Below, one piece after another: positions 16,219 through 24,722 of a stretch of 51,603 bases of DNA. The position numbers were made by a program, and so were the translations under genes. Positions within the stretch are counted from its first letter, which is position 1; the number at the start of each line of letters is the position of its first letter. The DNA is taken from contig CAZHJN010000011.1 of NCBI GenBank assembly GCA_964532995.1, positions 1 through 51,603 of the forward strand, given 5' to 3'. A model generated the notes under the pieces. It did no database searches and had not been told where the DNA came from. It saw only the letters and a program-made list of their open reading frames with translations. The DNA comes from DTJG01 sp964532995 (GTDB taxonomy: Bacteria; Ratteibacteria; UBA8468; B48-G9; DTJG01).

Positions 16219-16845
16219 CTATGATTTAACAATATGCTCGTCAATAAGGAAGGCTTCCCTCCTGCACTGAGGGCAGATAATTCTGAATATGTCTGTTCTT
16301 TTTAAGGGTTTTTCCACCCGTGTATCCGAAATTTCACCTTTTATCTCAATAATCTCCTGGTTTATATTCAGCAGAATTCCCTGCGCAAAGCTTAAATGTC
16401 CTATCTTTCTTATCGTCCATATCAGATGCTTTTTTGCTCCGATTACTTTTCCACAGCAATTGCAGACAATAAGCTGGTGCTCAACGCAATGGCTGTCCTC
16501 TCCCTGACTGAAATAAGCAAGGTCAAACTCCCCTGTCAGTTTTATTCCTAATTTATCCGCAATACAGTTTGCCTCGCACTGACCGCAAAAGATGCAGATT
16601 CCTGAGTAATGGGTGAGTTTTCTCATTGATTTTTCGCCGTCAATGACGTCTTCCATTTTTATAGCGCCTGCCGGACATACAAGAGCACAGGCGCCACAAC
16701 CCACGCATTTTTCAGGATTAAACTGCGGTTTGCCACGAAATCTTTCAAATGGAACGTGCGGAACCTTTGGAAATTTCGTTGTATAAGGTCTTGAAAAAAT
16801 GCTTGATATCGCCTCTTTCAATTCTCTTATTTTTGGTTTTCTCAT
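16219..16845 (-). CDS. NuoI/MbhN-like 2[4Fe-4S] ferredoxin subunit of the hydrogenase complex
   Basis: The 208-residue protein has two [4Fe-4S] motifs near the N-terminus: CVGCGACALVCP and CIFCGQCEANC, the usual pattern of NuoI/HycF/MbhN. The C-terminal half has additional cysteines, CNCCGK and CPQC, that could bind another metal or cluster; this extension is longer than in most MbhN proteins. In complex I and group 4 hydrogenases this subunit carries electrons from the soluble donor to the NuoB-like subunit. It is the last gene of the 16-gene operon and overlaps the MrpG-like gene by ATGA. It probably sits on the cytoplasmic face of the complex. Confidence 0.88.
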   Translation of the reverse strand: MRKPKIRELKEAISSIFSRPYTTKFPKVPHVPFERFRGKPQFNPEKCVGCGACALVCPAGAIKMEDVIDGEKSMRKLTHYSGICIFCGQCEANCIADKLGIKLTGEFDLAYFSQGEDSHCVEHQLIVCNCCGKVIGAKKHLIWTIRKIGHLSFAQGILLNINQEIIEIKGEISDTRVEKPLKRTDIFRIICPQCRREAFLIDEHIVKS

Positions 16846-17171
16846 TTTTGTCTGTCTTCCTTCAGTCTATCAACAACACTTTTTTCCCATAACTTCACTC
16901 CTGCAATATAAGAAGCCCTGGCAAGCGCATGCTCTGTTGTGGGAGAAATAATCAGAATAAAAACCAAACACAGAAAAGCCTTTGCTCCCACAGCAGAAAC
17001 TCCAGCAATAATCATTGTTCCAAAGAGTATCAATGTTGTTCCCATGGCAACGCATTTCAGTGATGCCTGCAACCTGTTATACAGATCTGGAAGTCTGACA
17101 AGTCCTATGCATCCAACGGCATCAAAAATAATTCCAATCAGCATAAAAAAATAACCAATCGTTTCTCTCAT
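16842..17171 (-). CDS. mnhG: MrpG/MnhG-like antiporter subunit
   Basis: A 109-residue membrane protein with three hydrophobic helices. The family signature follows the first helix: GCIGLVRLPDLYNRLQAS, then TTLILFG and SPTTEHALARASYIAG. It is a small subunit of the Mrp Na+/H+ antiporter and of Mrp-related hydrogenases such as archaeal Mbh. It lies directly after the MrpF-like gene and overlaps the ferredoxin gene by four bases. Confidence 0.9.
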   Translation of the reverse strand: MRETIGYFFMLIGIIFDAVGCIGLVRLPDLYNRLQASLKCVAMGTTLILFGTMIIAGVSAVGAKAFLCLVFILIISPTTEHALARASYIAGVKLWEKSVVDRLKEDRQK

Positions 17172-17180
17172 AATCGAATC

Positions 17181-17438
17181 CTAGTCATCAAAACCCCTGT
17201 TTTCAAGATACTTTGATAATGCAAGAACGCCTATGAAATTAAGCAGAGTCCAGACAATCGCAGTTGTAAGGTAAAATTCTTTTCCTGTTTTGACGCTCAT
17301 CAATGCTCCAAATGCAACTATCATAATACCGAGAACATCTATTGCCACAGCCCTGTCTGAAGCCGTAGGACCTCTCGCAATCCTGAACAGACAGAGAAAA
17401 GCGCAGCAAACAAGCATTAACATAAGAAAATCAATCAT
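17181..17438 (-). CDS. mnhF: MrpF/MnhF-like antiporter subunit
   Basis: An 85-residue protein with three membrane helices and the MrpF core RIARGPTASDRAVAIDVLG. The Asp in this motif is conserved in the family and is thought to be part of the ion path. Its start overlaps the MrpE-like stop by four bases (17435-17438). Confidence 0.9.
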   Translation of the reverse strand: MIDFLMLMLVCCAFLCLFRIARGPTASDRAVAIDVLGIMIVAFGALMSVKTGKEFYLTTAIVWTLLNFIGVLALSKYLENRGFDD

Positions 17439-17935
17439 TCAAATATCCTTTCCAAAATTTTCTCAAACCTTCTCACAATTACAGCTGTTGCTTCTTCAGT
17501 ATCCTCATACCTGATACATACCATATGGATATAAAGTACATCTTTCTCAACCTCAACAGTAACAGCGCCAGGGGCAAAGCCGATTGAGTTTGCAAGTATT
17601 GCAATGCCCGCTCTTTTCTTTAATCTTGTTCTAACTTTAATTATCCCCGGCCTTATCGGAAGAGACGGATGCAATACCCTGTATGCAAAATCAACACTCG
17701 CCTCTAAAAAAGACCATGCAAAGACAACGCAAAAATAGACAAACCAGAAATAACGTATCGGCTCAAAAAATTTATGAGGAGAATCAGTAAATGCATCTCC
17801 AAATAAAATCCCGACAATAATACTCGCCAGGACCCCAACAACTATACTCTGCCGGTCAAGACCGGCTTGTGTAAAAGGCCATGCAAGCAGTATCCATGCA
17901 ATAAATGATATTACAGAAAGAACAAGTTTTTTCAT
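17435..17935 (-). CDS. mnhE: MrpE/MnhE-like antiporter subunit
   Basis: A 166-residue protein. Two or three N-terminal helices, including LAWPFTQAGLDRQSIVVG, are followed by a soluble domain with RVLHPSLPIRPGIIKVRT, LANSIGFAPGAVTVEVE and LYIHMVCI. This is the usual MrpE pattern, in which the C-terminal domain lies on the cytoplasmic side. It overlaps the MrpD-like gene by ATGA (17932-17935) and the MrpF-like gene by four bases. Confidence 0.9.
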   Translation of the reverse strand: MKKLVLSVISFIAWILLAWPFTQAGLDRQSIVVGVLASIIVGILFGDAFTDSPHKFFEPIRYFWFVYFCVVFAWSFLEASVDFAYRVLHPSLPIRPGIIKVRTRLKKRAGIAILANSIGFAPGAVTVEVEKDVLYIHMVCIRYEDTEEATAVIVRRFEKILERIFE

Positions 17936-19419
17936 TGTCCCAAAATCCTCGTTATGTATGGACTTTGACCACCATAAATTGCATCCACAACAGGTCCGAA
18001 AATTCCGTTTGTTCCTCCAAGAAGCAATAGCCCTGCAAAAGTGCAGGAAATTGCCAGAACAATCATTGAAATCCTCATCATCGCTGGCACTTCATTTACA
18101 TTTTTCAAATTTTCCTCGTTGAAAAGCTCGCCCTTACCGAAAAAAGCATATCTCTGAATTTTCGAAAATGAAGCAAGCGTCAAAATGCTTCCTATCACAG
18201 CCCACAATGCAAATACGGGTTTATCTGCCTCAACAGCAGCAACAATAATCAAAAATTTGCTCCAGAAGCCATTAAATGGCGGTATACCGGAAATTGAAAA
18301 CGAAGCGATCAATGAAGAAGCCGCTGTCACGGGCATTTTCTTTGCAAGAAATCCCATCTTTTTCAAATCACGCTCGTCTGTCTCATATTCAACACTGCCA
18401 GCATTAAGAAACAGCAGTGACTTAAATAGAGAATGATTCAGAATATGGAAGATACCCCCGAGTATCGCAAGCGGTGTCCCGATACCAAAAGCAAGTACAA
18501 TATATCCCATCTGGCTGATACTGTGATAAGCAAGTAACCTTTTGAAATTCCACTGACCTAAAGCCATAAGAACGCCAACCATAATGGAAATTGTACCGGT
18601 ATAAACAAAAATTGTTGAAAGCAAAGGAGTTACTCCAAAAATATTGTACGCAAGACGTATCAGGACATAAATACCGAGAGCCTTTATAATCATTCCGGCA
18701 AGAATTGCGGAAACAGGTGCTGGTGCAGAGGTGTAAGTATCTGCAACCCAGCCGTGAAACGGAACTATTGCCGATTTGGTACCCAATCCAACAAGCAAAA
18801 GTATGATCGCAAAAACAACCACCTCATCTGAAGCAGCAGTACTGAAAATCCTGGATAATTCTGCCATATTGAGTGAACCGAATTTACCATAAAGCAAAGC
18901 GATACCCATAAAGATGAAATAGGAGGCAAGCAGGTTTACAGCAAGATATTTAAAAGATGCCTCCAGATTTCTTGACGTGCAACCAAAACCGACAAGTGCG
19001 TATGAAGCAACAAGGGCAAGTTCAAGAAATACAAAAAGATTGAAAAGGTCTCCGGTAAGTATGGTTCCATTAACTCCTGTTACCACCAGCAGTAACAGAG
19101 AATAATAACGCAGTTTTGAAGTGTAAAATTTTTCAATATACTCAACAGAAAACATGGCTGCAAGAAATGCAATCAGATTTACAATTACAAGCATCATACA
19201 GCTGAAACCATCAAGTACAAAAACAATTCCATATGGAGCAGGCCAGCCACCCATTTTATATACTGTTTCATGATTCAATGTCAGAAGAGATAACAGAAAA
19301 ACAACAAAAGTCGTAACAGTACCTGCCATATCCGGAAACCATCTGAATTTTCTGCTGACTATGGGTATAAAAAATGCCACAGATGCCGGTATTGATATGA
19401 ACAATGATAAATTATCCAT
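17932..19419 (-). CDS. mnhD: MrpD/NuoN-like proton/sodium-conducting subunit
   Basis: The 495-residue polytopic protein has about 14 helices. Ion-path residues typical of antiporter-like subunits are present: the glutamate in FNLFVFLELALVASYAL, lysine in LLLVGLGTKSAIVPFHGW, and NFKRLLAYHSISQMGY with HILNHSLFKSLLFLNAGS. It is one of two full antiporter-like subunits in the operon. In archaeal Mbx-type complexes two such subunits also occur, so this complex may pump more ions per electron pair than Mbh with one; that is inference. Its start is 14 bases from the MrpC-like stop. Confidence 0.92.
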   Translation of the reverse strand: MDNLSLFISIPASVAFFIPIVSRKFRWFPDMAGTVTTFVVFLLSLLTLNHETVYKMGGWPAPYGIVFVLDGFSCMMLVIVNLIAFLAAMFSVEYIEKFYTSKLRYYSLLLLVVTGVNGTILTGDLFNLFVFLELALVASYALVGFGCTSRNLEASFKYLAVNLLASYFIFMGIALLYGKFGSLNMAELSRIFSTAASDEVVVFAIILLLVGLGTKSAIVPFHGWVADTYTSAPAPVSAILAGMIIKALGIYVLIRLAYNIFGVTPLLSTIFVYTGTISIMVGVLMALGQWNFKRLLAYHSISQMGYIVLAFGIGTPLAILGGIFHILNHSLFKSLLFLNAGSVEYETDERDLKKMGFLAKKMPVTAASSLIASFSISGIPPFNGFWSKFLIIVAAVEADKPVFALWAVIGSILTLASFSKIQRYAFFGKGELFNEENLKNVNEVPAMMRISMIVLAISCTFAGLLLLGGTNGIFGPVVDAIYGGQSPYITRILGQ

Positions 19420-19432
19420 TTCTTATATTTCC

Positions 19433-19780
19433 TCAATGTCTCAGTTTATTCATTTCTGTTATATCAAATGTGCCGTATCTCTGATACAACCTTATCGCAA
19501 TAGCGACCATCAAACATAAAATTGCCAGCCCCGTAACTATTGAAATCAGCACCATTGCCTGTGGAAGCGGATCAACACCTCGCGCAACCAGAACGTCCGG
19601 CCCGACAGAATGTTCAACAACCGGAACAAGACCATTTTTTCTCCAGCCAAGAAAGATCAAAAAAAGATTTATACTGTATTCCATAATTAAGAAACTAAGA
19701 ATTATCTTTACAATATTCTTCTTACAGGTGACACCATACATACCTATCATAAAAAGAATAAAACACAATGTATAAATCAT
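19433..19780 (-). CDS. mnhC: MrpC/MnhC-like antiporter subunit (NuoK-like)
   Basis: A 115-residue protein with three helices and the MrpC/NuoK core IILSFLIMEYSINLFLIF, then GVDPLPQAMVLISIVTGLA. The glutamate in LIMEYS corresponds to the NuoK ion-channel glutamate. It overlaps the MrpB-like gene by four bases. Confidence 0.9.
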   Translation of the reverse strand: MIYTLCFILFMIGMYGVTCKKNIVKIILSFLIMEYSINLFLIFLGWRKNGLVPVVEHSVGPDVLVARGVDPLPQAMVLISIVTGLAILCLMVAIAIRLYQRYGTFDITEMNKLRH

Positions 19781-20295
19781 CTCGGTTTCCTTTCAATAAT
19801 ATCAAAAAATTCAGTTGATACGAGAAGTCGCTTTCCGTTTATTTCAACCACCCTTCTGACAGCTAAAATTATAAAAACCATGAACAGTCCGGCGCCGATG
19901 TTTAACGCTATCACAAGATTGTAAATCGGAATTACGCCCGCGCTTAAAATTCTGAAATTACCGGATGGATACATTTTCTCAAGGAAGTTATCAAAAAATG
20001 AATTGCCGAATAAAATTCCAAGGCTCGCAATAAGCAAAAATAAAAGTGCAGCAGTACAATTCAAAATATAAGATGTCGTCTTCCCCAGTATTTGGAGAAC
20101 CATATCCTTGCCAAATGCAAGTGTCATCAGTATAAAAACACAGGCAAAGACGACCCCACCTGAAAAACCACTCGCAGGTGTGGTATGTCCATAAACCGTA
20201 AGATAAATGCCAAAAAGAAAAATCAAACCCTTCACAATTCGGGCTGTATTCTGAACGATTAAACTCATTCCCTGCTGGTTATTATTGTTTTTCAT
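19777..20295 (-). CDS. mnhB: MrpB/MnhB-like antiporter subunit
   Basis: A 172-residue protein with four or five helices. The family signature is YLTVYGHTTPASGFSGGVV at about 37-55, followed by ILMTLAFG. A polar loop (about 103-118) comes before NLVIALNIGAGLFMVF. It overlaps the preceding MrpA-C/MbhDE-like gene by 14 bases (20282-20295) and the following MrpC-like gene by 4. Confidence 0.9.
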   Translation of the reverse strand: MKNNNNQQGMSLIVQNTARIVKGLIFLFGIYLTVYGHTTPASGFSGGVVFACVFILMTLAFGKDMVLQILGKTTSYILNCTAALLFLLIASLGILFGNSFFDNFLEKMYPSGNFRILSAGVIPIYNLVIALNIGAGLFMVFIILAVRRVVEINGKRLLVSTEFFDIIERKPR

Positions 20296-20851
20296 CCAAA
20301 TTATCCTTTTTTTTCTTCTTATAACTCTGCACCCTCATTATTGCAAAAGCACCCCAGATACCTGCGAACAACACACACAGTTGAGCAAATGTATCAACAC
20401 CTCTATAATCGAAAATTATTGCTGTGAGAATATTGCTTGAACCTGTTTCTTCAAAACCACTGGATAGATATCGGTTTGATGGAGCAGTCGGAAACTGAGA
20501 TATTGCCGGACTGCCAAACTCAGGCAAATTCCAGAATGCTCTCAGCCCAAATATGAAAAAGATAAAAAGTAATGCAAGAGTAACAGTTAAACCGAAAAAT
20601 TCCCTATCCCCATCAATAGTAACAAGGTCATGTCTTATGGTCGCCCGTATAAGTATAATTATTGTCAACACCTCAACAACAAGCTGTGTGCTTGCAATAT
20701 CAGGTGCTCCAACAAGCAAAAAACATATACTGGCTGCAACGCCAATAGCGCCAATCGATATGACTGCGGAAAGAAGATCACTTGTTTCAAGGGCAATAAT
20801 TGCACCAATAATCATTAAAACTATCAACATTCCTATCAGCATCTCTATCAT
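20282..20851 (-). CDS. MrpA C-terminal (DUF4040) plus MbhE-like fused subunit
   Basis: A 189-residue membrane protein. The N-terminal part has the DUF4040/MbhD core GAPDIASTQLVVEVLTIIIL. The C-terminal part has NILTAIIFDYRGVDTFAQL, the MbhE/MrpA-tail signature. In canonical MrpA both parts are fused behind the large NuoL-like domain; in Pyrococcus Mbh they are MbhD and MbhE. Here they form one separate gene, and 595 + 189 residues add up to the size of a full MrpA. A very basic C-terminal tail (YKKKKKDNLDEKQ) is probably cytoplasmic. Confidence 0.85.
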   Translation of the reverse strand: MIEMLIGMLIVLMIIGAIIALETSDLLSAVISIGAIGVAASICFLLVGAPDIASTQLVVEVLTIIILIRATIRHDLVTIDGDREFFGLTVTLALLFIFFIFGLRAFWNLPEFGSPAISQFPTAPSNRYLSSGFEETGSSNILTAIIFDYRGVDTFAQLCVLFAGIWGAFAIMRVQSYKKKKKDNLDEKQ

Positions 20852-20855
20852 ATAA

Positions 20856-22643
20856 TCACCATTTAATAAAGATATAAAAAAGTATCAGTGTTCCAAACAA
20901 CATCCATGTCAGATATGTGCCGAGTATACCTGTGTGTATAACCCTGAGAGCCTCTGTGAAATAGGCAACCAGTGACTTTAGCACATCATAGATATCAGTA
21001 AACCTTTTCTCAGAAGCATCATAAACCTTTCTTAAAAATGGCATGATCTTTATCAGATTGTAAAATTCAGTTCCGGTAATTCTCATATTATCAACAGGTC
21101 TTTCCCCGCCTATGAAGGATGGAACTCTTCTAATTTTGCCAAGCACCAAAATCGGGTAAAGCAAAATTCCAAAAGTAATCCCACATATGATAAATATCAG
21201 AGGAAGAATCAGGCTGAAAACATTTGTTGTACCTGTAATTTTTATAACCGGAAAGATAAATCTTTCAAGTGGAACACTGGCATAAAACATTCCAAAGAAT
21301 AAACACAGAAAAGCAAGCAGAATTAAGGGTAAAAGAGCTGTCCAGTGCGGTTCTGAAATACCTTTTTTTCTGATTGTTTCATCTGTATGCCCTAAAAACG
21401 TAGCATGAATAATCTTCATAAAGCTCGCAAGGGTTAGACCGCTGCCTATCATCGCCATGATAATCCACAAAATCCAGGATTGATCTCCGTTTCTATACCC
21501 TTCAACCAGTCCCTGATATATCATCCACTTTGAAAAAAATCCATTGAAAGGAGGGATACCACTGATGGCAAATGACGCAAACAAAAAAGAAAGAAACGTG
21601 AGTGGAAGATTCTTTCCAAGACCGCCAAGATTGTCAAGCTCAGTACTTCCTGCCTGTTTTTCAATACTGCCTGCACCAAGAAAAAGACAGCATTTGTATA
21701 TCGCATTGTTGATCATGTGGAAAAGACCGCCGGCTATTCCAACCGGATTTCCTGACGCGATACCCACGACCATATAACCAACCTGACTCACAGCATGATA
21801 TGCGAGCAGTCTTTTCATGTTATGCTGGACGAGCGCAAGAAAAACTGCACCAACAATGGTAATAGAACCCAGCAGCCTTAGTAAAAACCACATGGATTCA
21901 TGATAAGAAAATATATTCAGACAGATTCTGGAAAAAAGATATATCCCGAGCAATTTATCAAGTGAGGCTGGAAAAAAAGCCATTACAGAAACAGGCGCTG
22001 ATTCAGAAATCTCGGGAATCCAGGTGTGAAATGGCATTGCGCCAGCCTTAGCAAACGAAGCGCAAACAAGGCACAAAAAAGCTGCCGCAGAAAACCATCT
22101 ATCTATCTGCACATTCATCTCAGTGATATTAAAACTGCCTGTTAAAACCCAGAGCATTGCTATTCCAAGCACCAGAAATGAATCACTTCCACCGACAATA
22201 ATAAGAGTCTTTTTCGCAGGATACGAGGCTTCTGGTCCACCAAGATTAATCATTAAATAGAGTGTAATTGCAAGTATTCCCCAGAATACAGCCATCAGGA
22301 TAAGATTATTTGATAAAACAGCACCTGTGCTGGCACCAAGTGTTATCAAAAGATACCCATAATATCGTCCAAAATAATTGTCAACCATCCTCTTACTGTA
22401 AAAACAGATTACCAGCCCGAAAAATCCTGTTCCCAAAAGCGCAAGATTTGTAAGGCCATCCCAGATAAAAAGTCCTGATGGTAAAACAGGTATATTTGAA
22501 AAAAAGAAAATAAATGCCACAAAAAGAATAGAACACATAATAAAAGCAATTGACCAGATTAAATTGCGAAATCTGTCTGAAAAAAGTAAACAGAGCAATC
22601 CAAAAGCAATCGGCAGTCCTATCAGGTAATACACTGTATCCAT
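20856..22643 (-). CDS. MrpA N-terminal/NuoL-like proton- or sodium-conducting subunit
   Basis: The 595-residue polytopic protein has the antiporter core: AKAGAMPFHTWIPEISE with its lysine, HNMKRLLAYHAVSQVGYM, FHMINNAIYKCCLF and SGIPPFNGFFSKW. The C-terminus extends past the core with a polar stretch (about 505-560) and a last helix, LTWMLFGTLILFYIF. This could include a lateral helix as in NuoL, but sequence alone does not show it. With the separate 189-residue protein encoded next, it makes up a split MrpA. It starts four bases from the large-subunit stop. Confidence 0.88.
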   Translation of the reverse strand: MDTVYYLIGLPIAFGLLCLLFSDRFRNLIWSIAFIMCSILFVAFIFFFSNIPVLPSGLFIWDGLTNLALLGTGFFGLVICFYSKRMVDNYFGRYYGYLLITLGASTGAVLSNNLILMAVFWGILAITLYLMINLGGPEASYPAKKTLIIVGGSDSFLVLGIAMLWVLTGSFNITEMNVQIDRWFSAAAFLCLVCASFAKAGAMPFHTWIPEISESAPVSVMAFFPASLDKLLGIYLFSRICLNIFSYHESMWFLLRLLGSITIVGAVFLALVQHNMKRLLAYHAVSQVGYMVVGIASGNPVGIAGGLFHMINNAIYKCCLFLGAGSIEKQAGSTELDNLGGLGKNLPLTFLSFLFASFAISGIPPFNGFFSKWMIYQGLVEGYRNGDQSWILWIIMAMIGSGLTLASFMKIIHATFLGHTDETIRKKGISEPHWTALLPLILLAFLCLFFGMFYASVPLERFIFPVIKITGTTNVFSLILPLIFIICGITFGILLYPILVLGKIRRVPSFIGGERPVDNMRITGTEFYNLIKIMPFLRKVYDASEKRFTDIYDVLKSLVAYFTEALRVIHTGILGTYLTWMLFGTLILFYIFIKW

Positions 22644-22646
22644 TTA

Positions 22647-23846
22647 TCAATCCTTCAAACCAAGTTTCTTCCTGGTCTTTTTCGTTTTTTCCTGTGACAG
22701 TTCAATAAGATCTCTGCCATTATACAATCTTTTCTTAGTGCTGGCATCATAAACTGTTATCGCTCTTTCAGTGCAGCAATAACACGGATCAACTCCGGCA
22801 AGAATAATTGTAACATCAGCAATTGTTTCTCCGACGCAACTTGCTTTAAATGTTGGGATATTAACATAACTTGGTGCCCTGATTTTGTGTCTTACAGGCC
22901 TATTTGTCCCATCACTTCTGATATAATGAAAACACTCACCTCTTGGCGCTTCGTAACGACCGATGCCTTCTCCTTCAGGGATGTCTCTAACTTCAACTGA
23001 AATTTCTCCATTGTTTTTCTTCAGCTTAGTAAGACATTGATCAATTATTTTTATTGCCTCAAAACATTCAAGAAGTCTGACAACTGCTCTGGAAAAAACA
23101 TCTCCATCCTGACATGTTATAACCTTCCAATCAACAAGTCCGTATGCGGCAAATGGGCTATCTCTTCTTACATCGATATCAACCCCTGATGCCCTTGCAA
23201 TCGGCCCAACCGCACCAAAATCCTTTATATCCTGTGCACTCAGCACACCAACGCCTTTAAGTCTTGCCGCAATAACCGGATCATCAACCACAGCATTCGT
23301 AAGCATCTCTATTTTTGGTTTCAAATCATTCAAAATCTTCTTTACTATATCAATGTCATCATTTTCTATATTTCTTCTCACTCCGCCAATCTTCATCATT
23401 CCATAATGATTTCTGTTACCTGTAACCATCTCCATTATCTCAAGAACAGGCTCTCTGTATTTCCACGCCCACATAAACACAGTATTATAACCGAGAAAAT
23501 GGCCGGCAAGACCGACCCACAGTAAATGACTGTGTAACCTTTCAAGTTCTCCTATTATCGAGCGAATATATTTAGCTCTTTCAGGTATCTCAATTCCTGC
23601 AAGATCTTCAACAGCATTGCAATAAGCAATAGGATGCGATGTTGAACATATACCGCATATACGTTCAACAAGAAATGTAACCTGATCCCAGTGCTTGCTT
23701 TCAGATAATTTCTCAATACCTCTATGGTTGTAGCCGGTTTTCCACTCTATATCAACAACATTTTCTCCATCACAGTAAAGTTCAAAATATTCCGGCTCTT
23801 CAAAAAGCGGATGATATGGTCCAAGTGGCACAACAACTTTTCTCAT
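22647..23846 (-). CDS. Group 4 [NiFe]-hydrogenase large subunit (NuoD/MbhL-like)
   Basis: The 399-residue protein keeps both metal-ligand pairs: ERICGICSTSH (C64, C67) and DPCYCCTER (C355, C358). Complex I NuoD and the sulfur-reducing Mbx type have lost some or all of these, so this is predicted to be an active hydrogenase. HRGIEKL near residue 41 is the NuoD-type start. After R361, the position where HycE is cleaved, 38 residues remain, so a maturation endopeptidase may be needed. No maturation (hyp) gene is in the window. The stop-start overlap with the NuoC-like gene is four bases. It reduces protons or oxidises H2 at the junction of the membrane arm. Confidence 0.93.
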   Translation of the reverse strand: MRKVVVPLGPYHPLFEEPEYFELYCDGENVVDIEWKTGYNHRGIEKLSESKHWDQVTFLVERICGICSTSHPIAYCNAVEDLAGIEIPERAKYIRSIIGELERLHSHLLWVGLAGHFLGYNTVFMWAWKYREPVLEIMEMVTGNRNHYGMMKIGGVRRNIENDDIDIVKKILNDLKPKIEMLTNAVVDDPVIAARLKGVGVLSAQDIKDFGAVGPIARASGVDIDVRRDSPFAAYGLVDWKVITCQDGDVFSRAVVRLLECFEAIKIIDQCLTKLKKNNGEISVEVRDIPEGEGIGRYEAPRGECFHYIRSDGTNRPVRHKIRAPSYVNIPTFKASCVGETIADVTIILAGVDPCYCCTERAITVYDASTKKRLYNGRDLIELSQEKTKKTRKKLGLKD

Positions 23847-24286
23847 TGCTCAGCCCTTTTCCAGTCCTTTCTTAAAGGATATACTCTTTCCGGTAACTCA
23901 TCTATCAGAAATCTTTTCAAACAGGGATGGTTTAAAAAATTCACACCTAAAAGCTCATATATCTCCCTCTCAATATTAGCCGCACCTTTTATTATATTTG
24001 CAATGGACTCCACCTCAGGATTATTTCTATCAATGAAAACTCTCAATGAAATAATCAAATCGTCCTTGTCGAATGAAAAGTGATAAAGAATCTCCATATT
24101 ATCCAGATTATCAACACCAGAGGCAGTTGCAAACCTTGCACCAGGCAGAGAAAAAATAAATTTTACAAAATCAGTGAGATCATTTTTATCAATTTCAATA
24201 TAAACCCTGCTCCTGTTGTGCACAAAGATATTCTTTATTTTCGAACCAAATCTGTCTTTTATTTTTTCCAGTGTATTATTATTCAT
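23843..24286 (-). CDS. NuoC/MbhK-like subunit
   Basis: A 147-residue protein with the 30-kDa-subunit pattern: LTDFVKFIFSLPGARFATAS, YHFSFDKDDLIISLRVFIDR and then EREIYELLGVNFLNHPCLKR followed by LPERVYPLRKDW. It is a structural subunit that packs against the large subunit and carries no metal centre. It starts five bases after the NuoB-like stop and overlaps the large-subunit gene by ATGA. Confidence 0.9.
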   Translation of the reverse strand: MNNNTLEKIKDRFGSKIKNIFVHNRSRVYIEIDKNDLTDFVKFIFSLPGARFATASGVDNLDNMEILYHFSFDKDDLIISLRVFIDRNNPEVESIANIIKGAANIEREIYELLGVNFLNHPCLKRFLIDELPERVYPLRKDWKRAEQ

Positions 24287-24290
24287 AAGT

Positions 24291-24713
24291 TCACCTTATC
24301 TTTGCAAGCAATTTTGTAATACCTGCTATCATTGCCTCTGGTTTTGGGGGACAGCCCGGTATATAAACATCAACAGGTATAATTTTATCCACAGGTCCAT
24401 TCATGGTATAGCCATCCCTGAAAATTCCACCTGTACAGGCACATGCTCCAATGGCAACAACAAACCCTGGTTTGGGCATCTGCTCATACAAAAGCTTTAT
24501 TCTGTTTGCGTTTTTAACAGTACCTATTCCTGTCACAAGCAAAACATCAGCATGTTTTATACTTCCAACCAGAACCATGCCGAATCTTTCAATATCAAAT
24601 CTTGGCGTTAAACAATCAAGTATTTCAATATCGCAATTATTGCAGGAACCTGTTGATAGATGAAAAACAAACAGTGATTTCTTCAACGCCTTTGTTTTCA
24701 AATCAATAGCCAT
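24291..24713 (-). CDS. NuoB/MbhJ-like [NiFe]-hydrogenase small subunit
   Basis: A 140-residue protein with ligands for the proximal [4Fe-4S] cluster: STGSCNNCDIEIL (first Cys pair), then AIGACACTGG and YIPGCPPKPE. This cluster hands electrons to the [NiFe] site of the NuoD-like subunit. It is shorter than small subunits of group 1 hydrogenases, as is normal in group 4, and has no Tat signal, so it faces the cytoplasm. Confidence 0.92.
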   Translation of the reverse strand: MAIDLKTKALKKSLFVFHLSTGSCNNCDIEILDCLTPRFDIERFGMVLVGSIKHADVLLVTGIGTVKNANRIKLLYEQMPKPGFVVAIGACACTGGIFRDGYTMNGPVDKIIPVDVYIPGCPPKPEAMIAGITKLLAKIR

Positions 24714-24722
24714 AATAACTCC

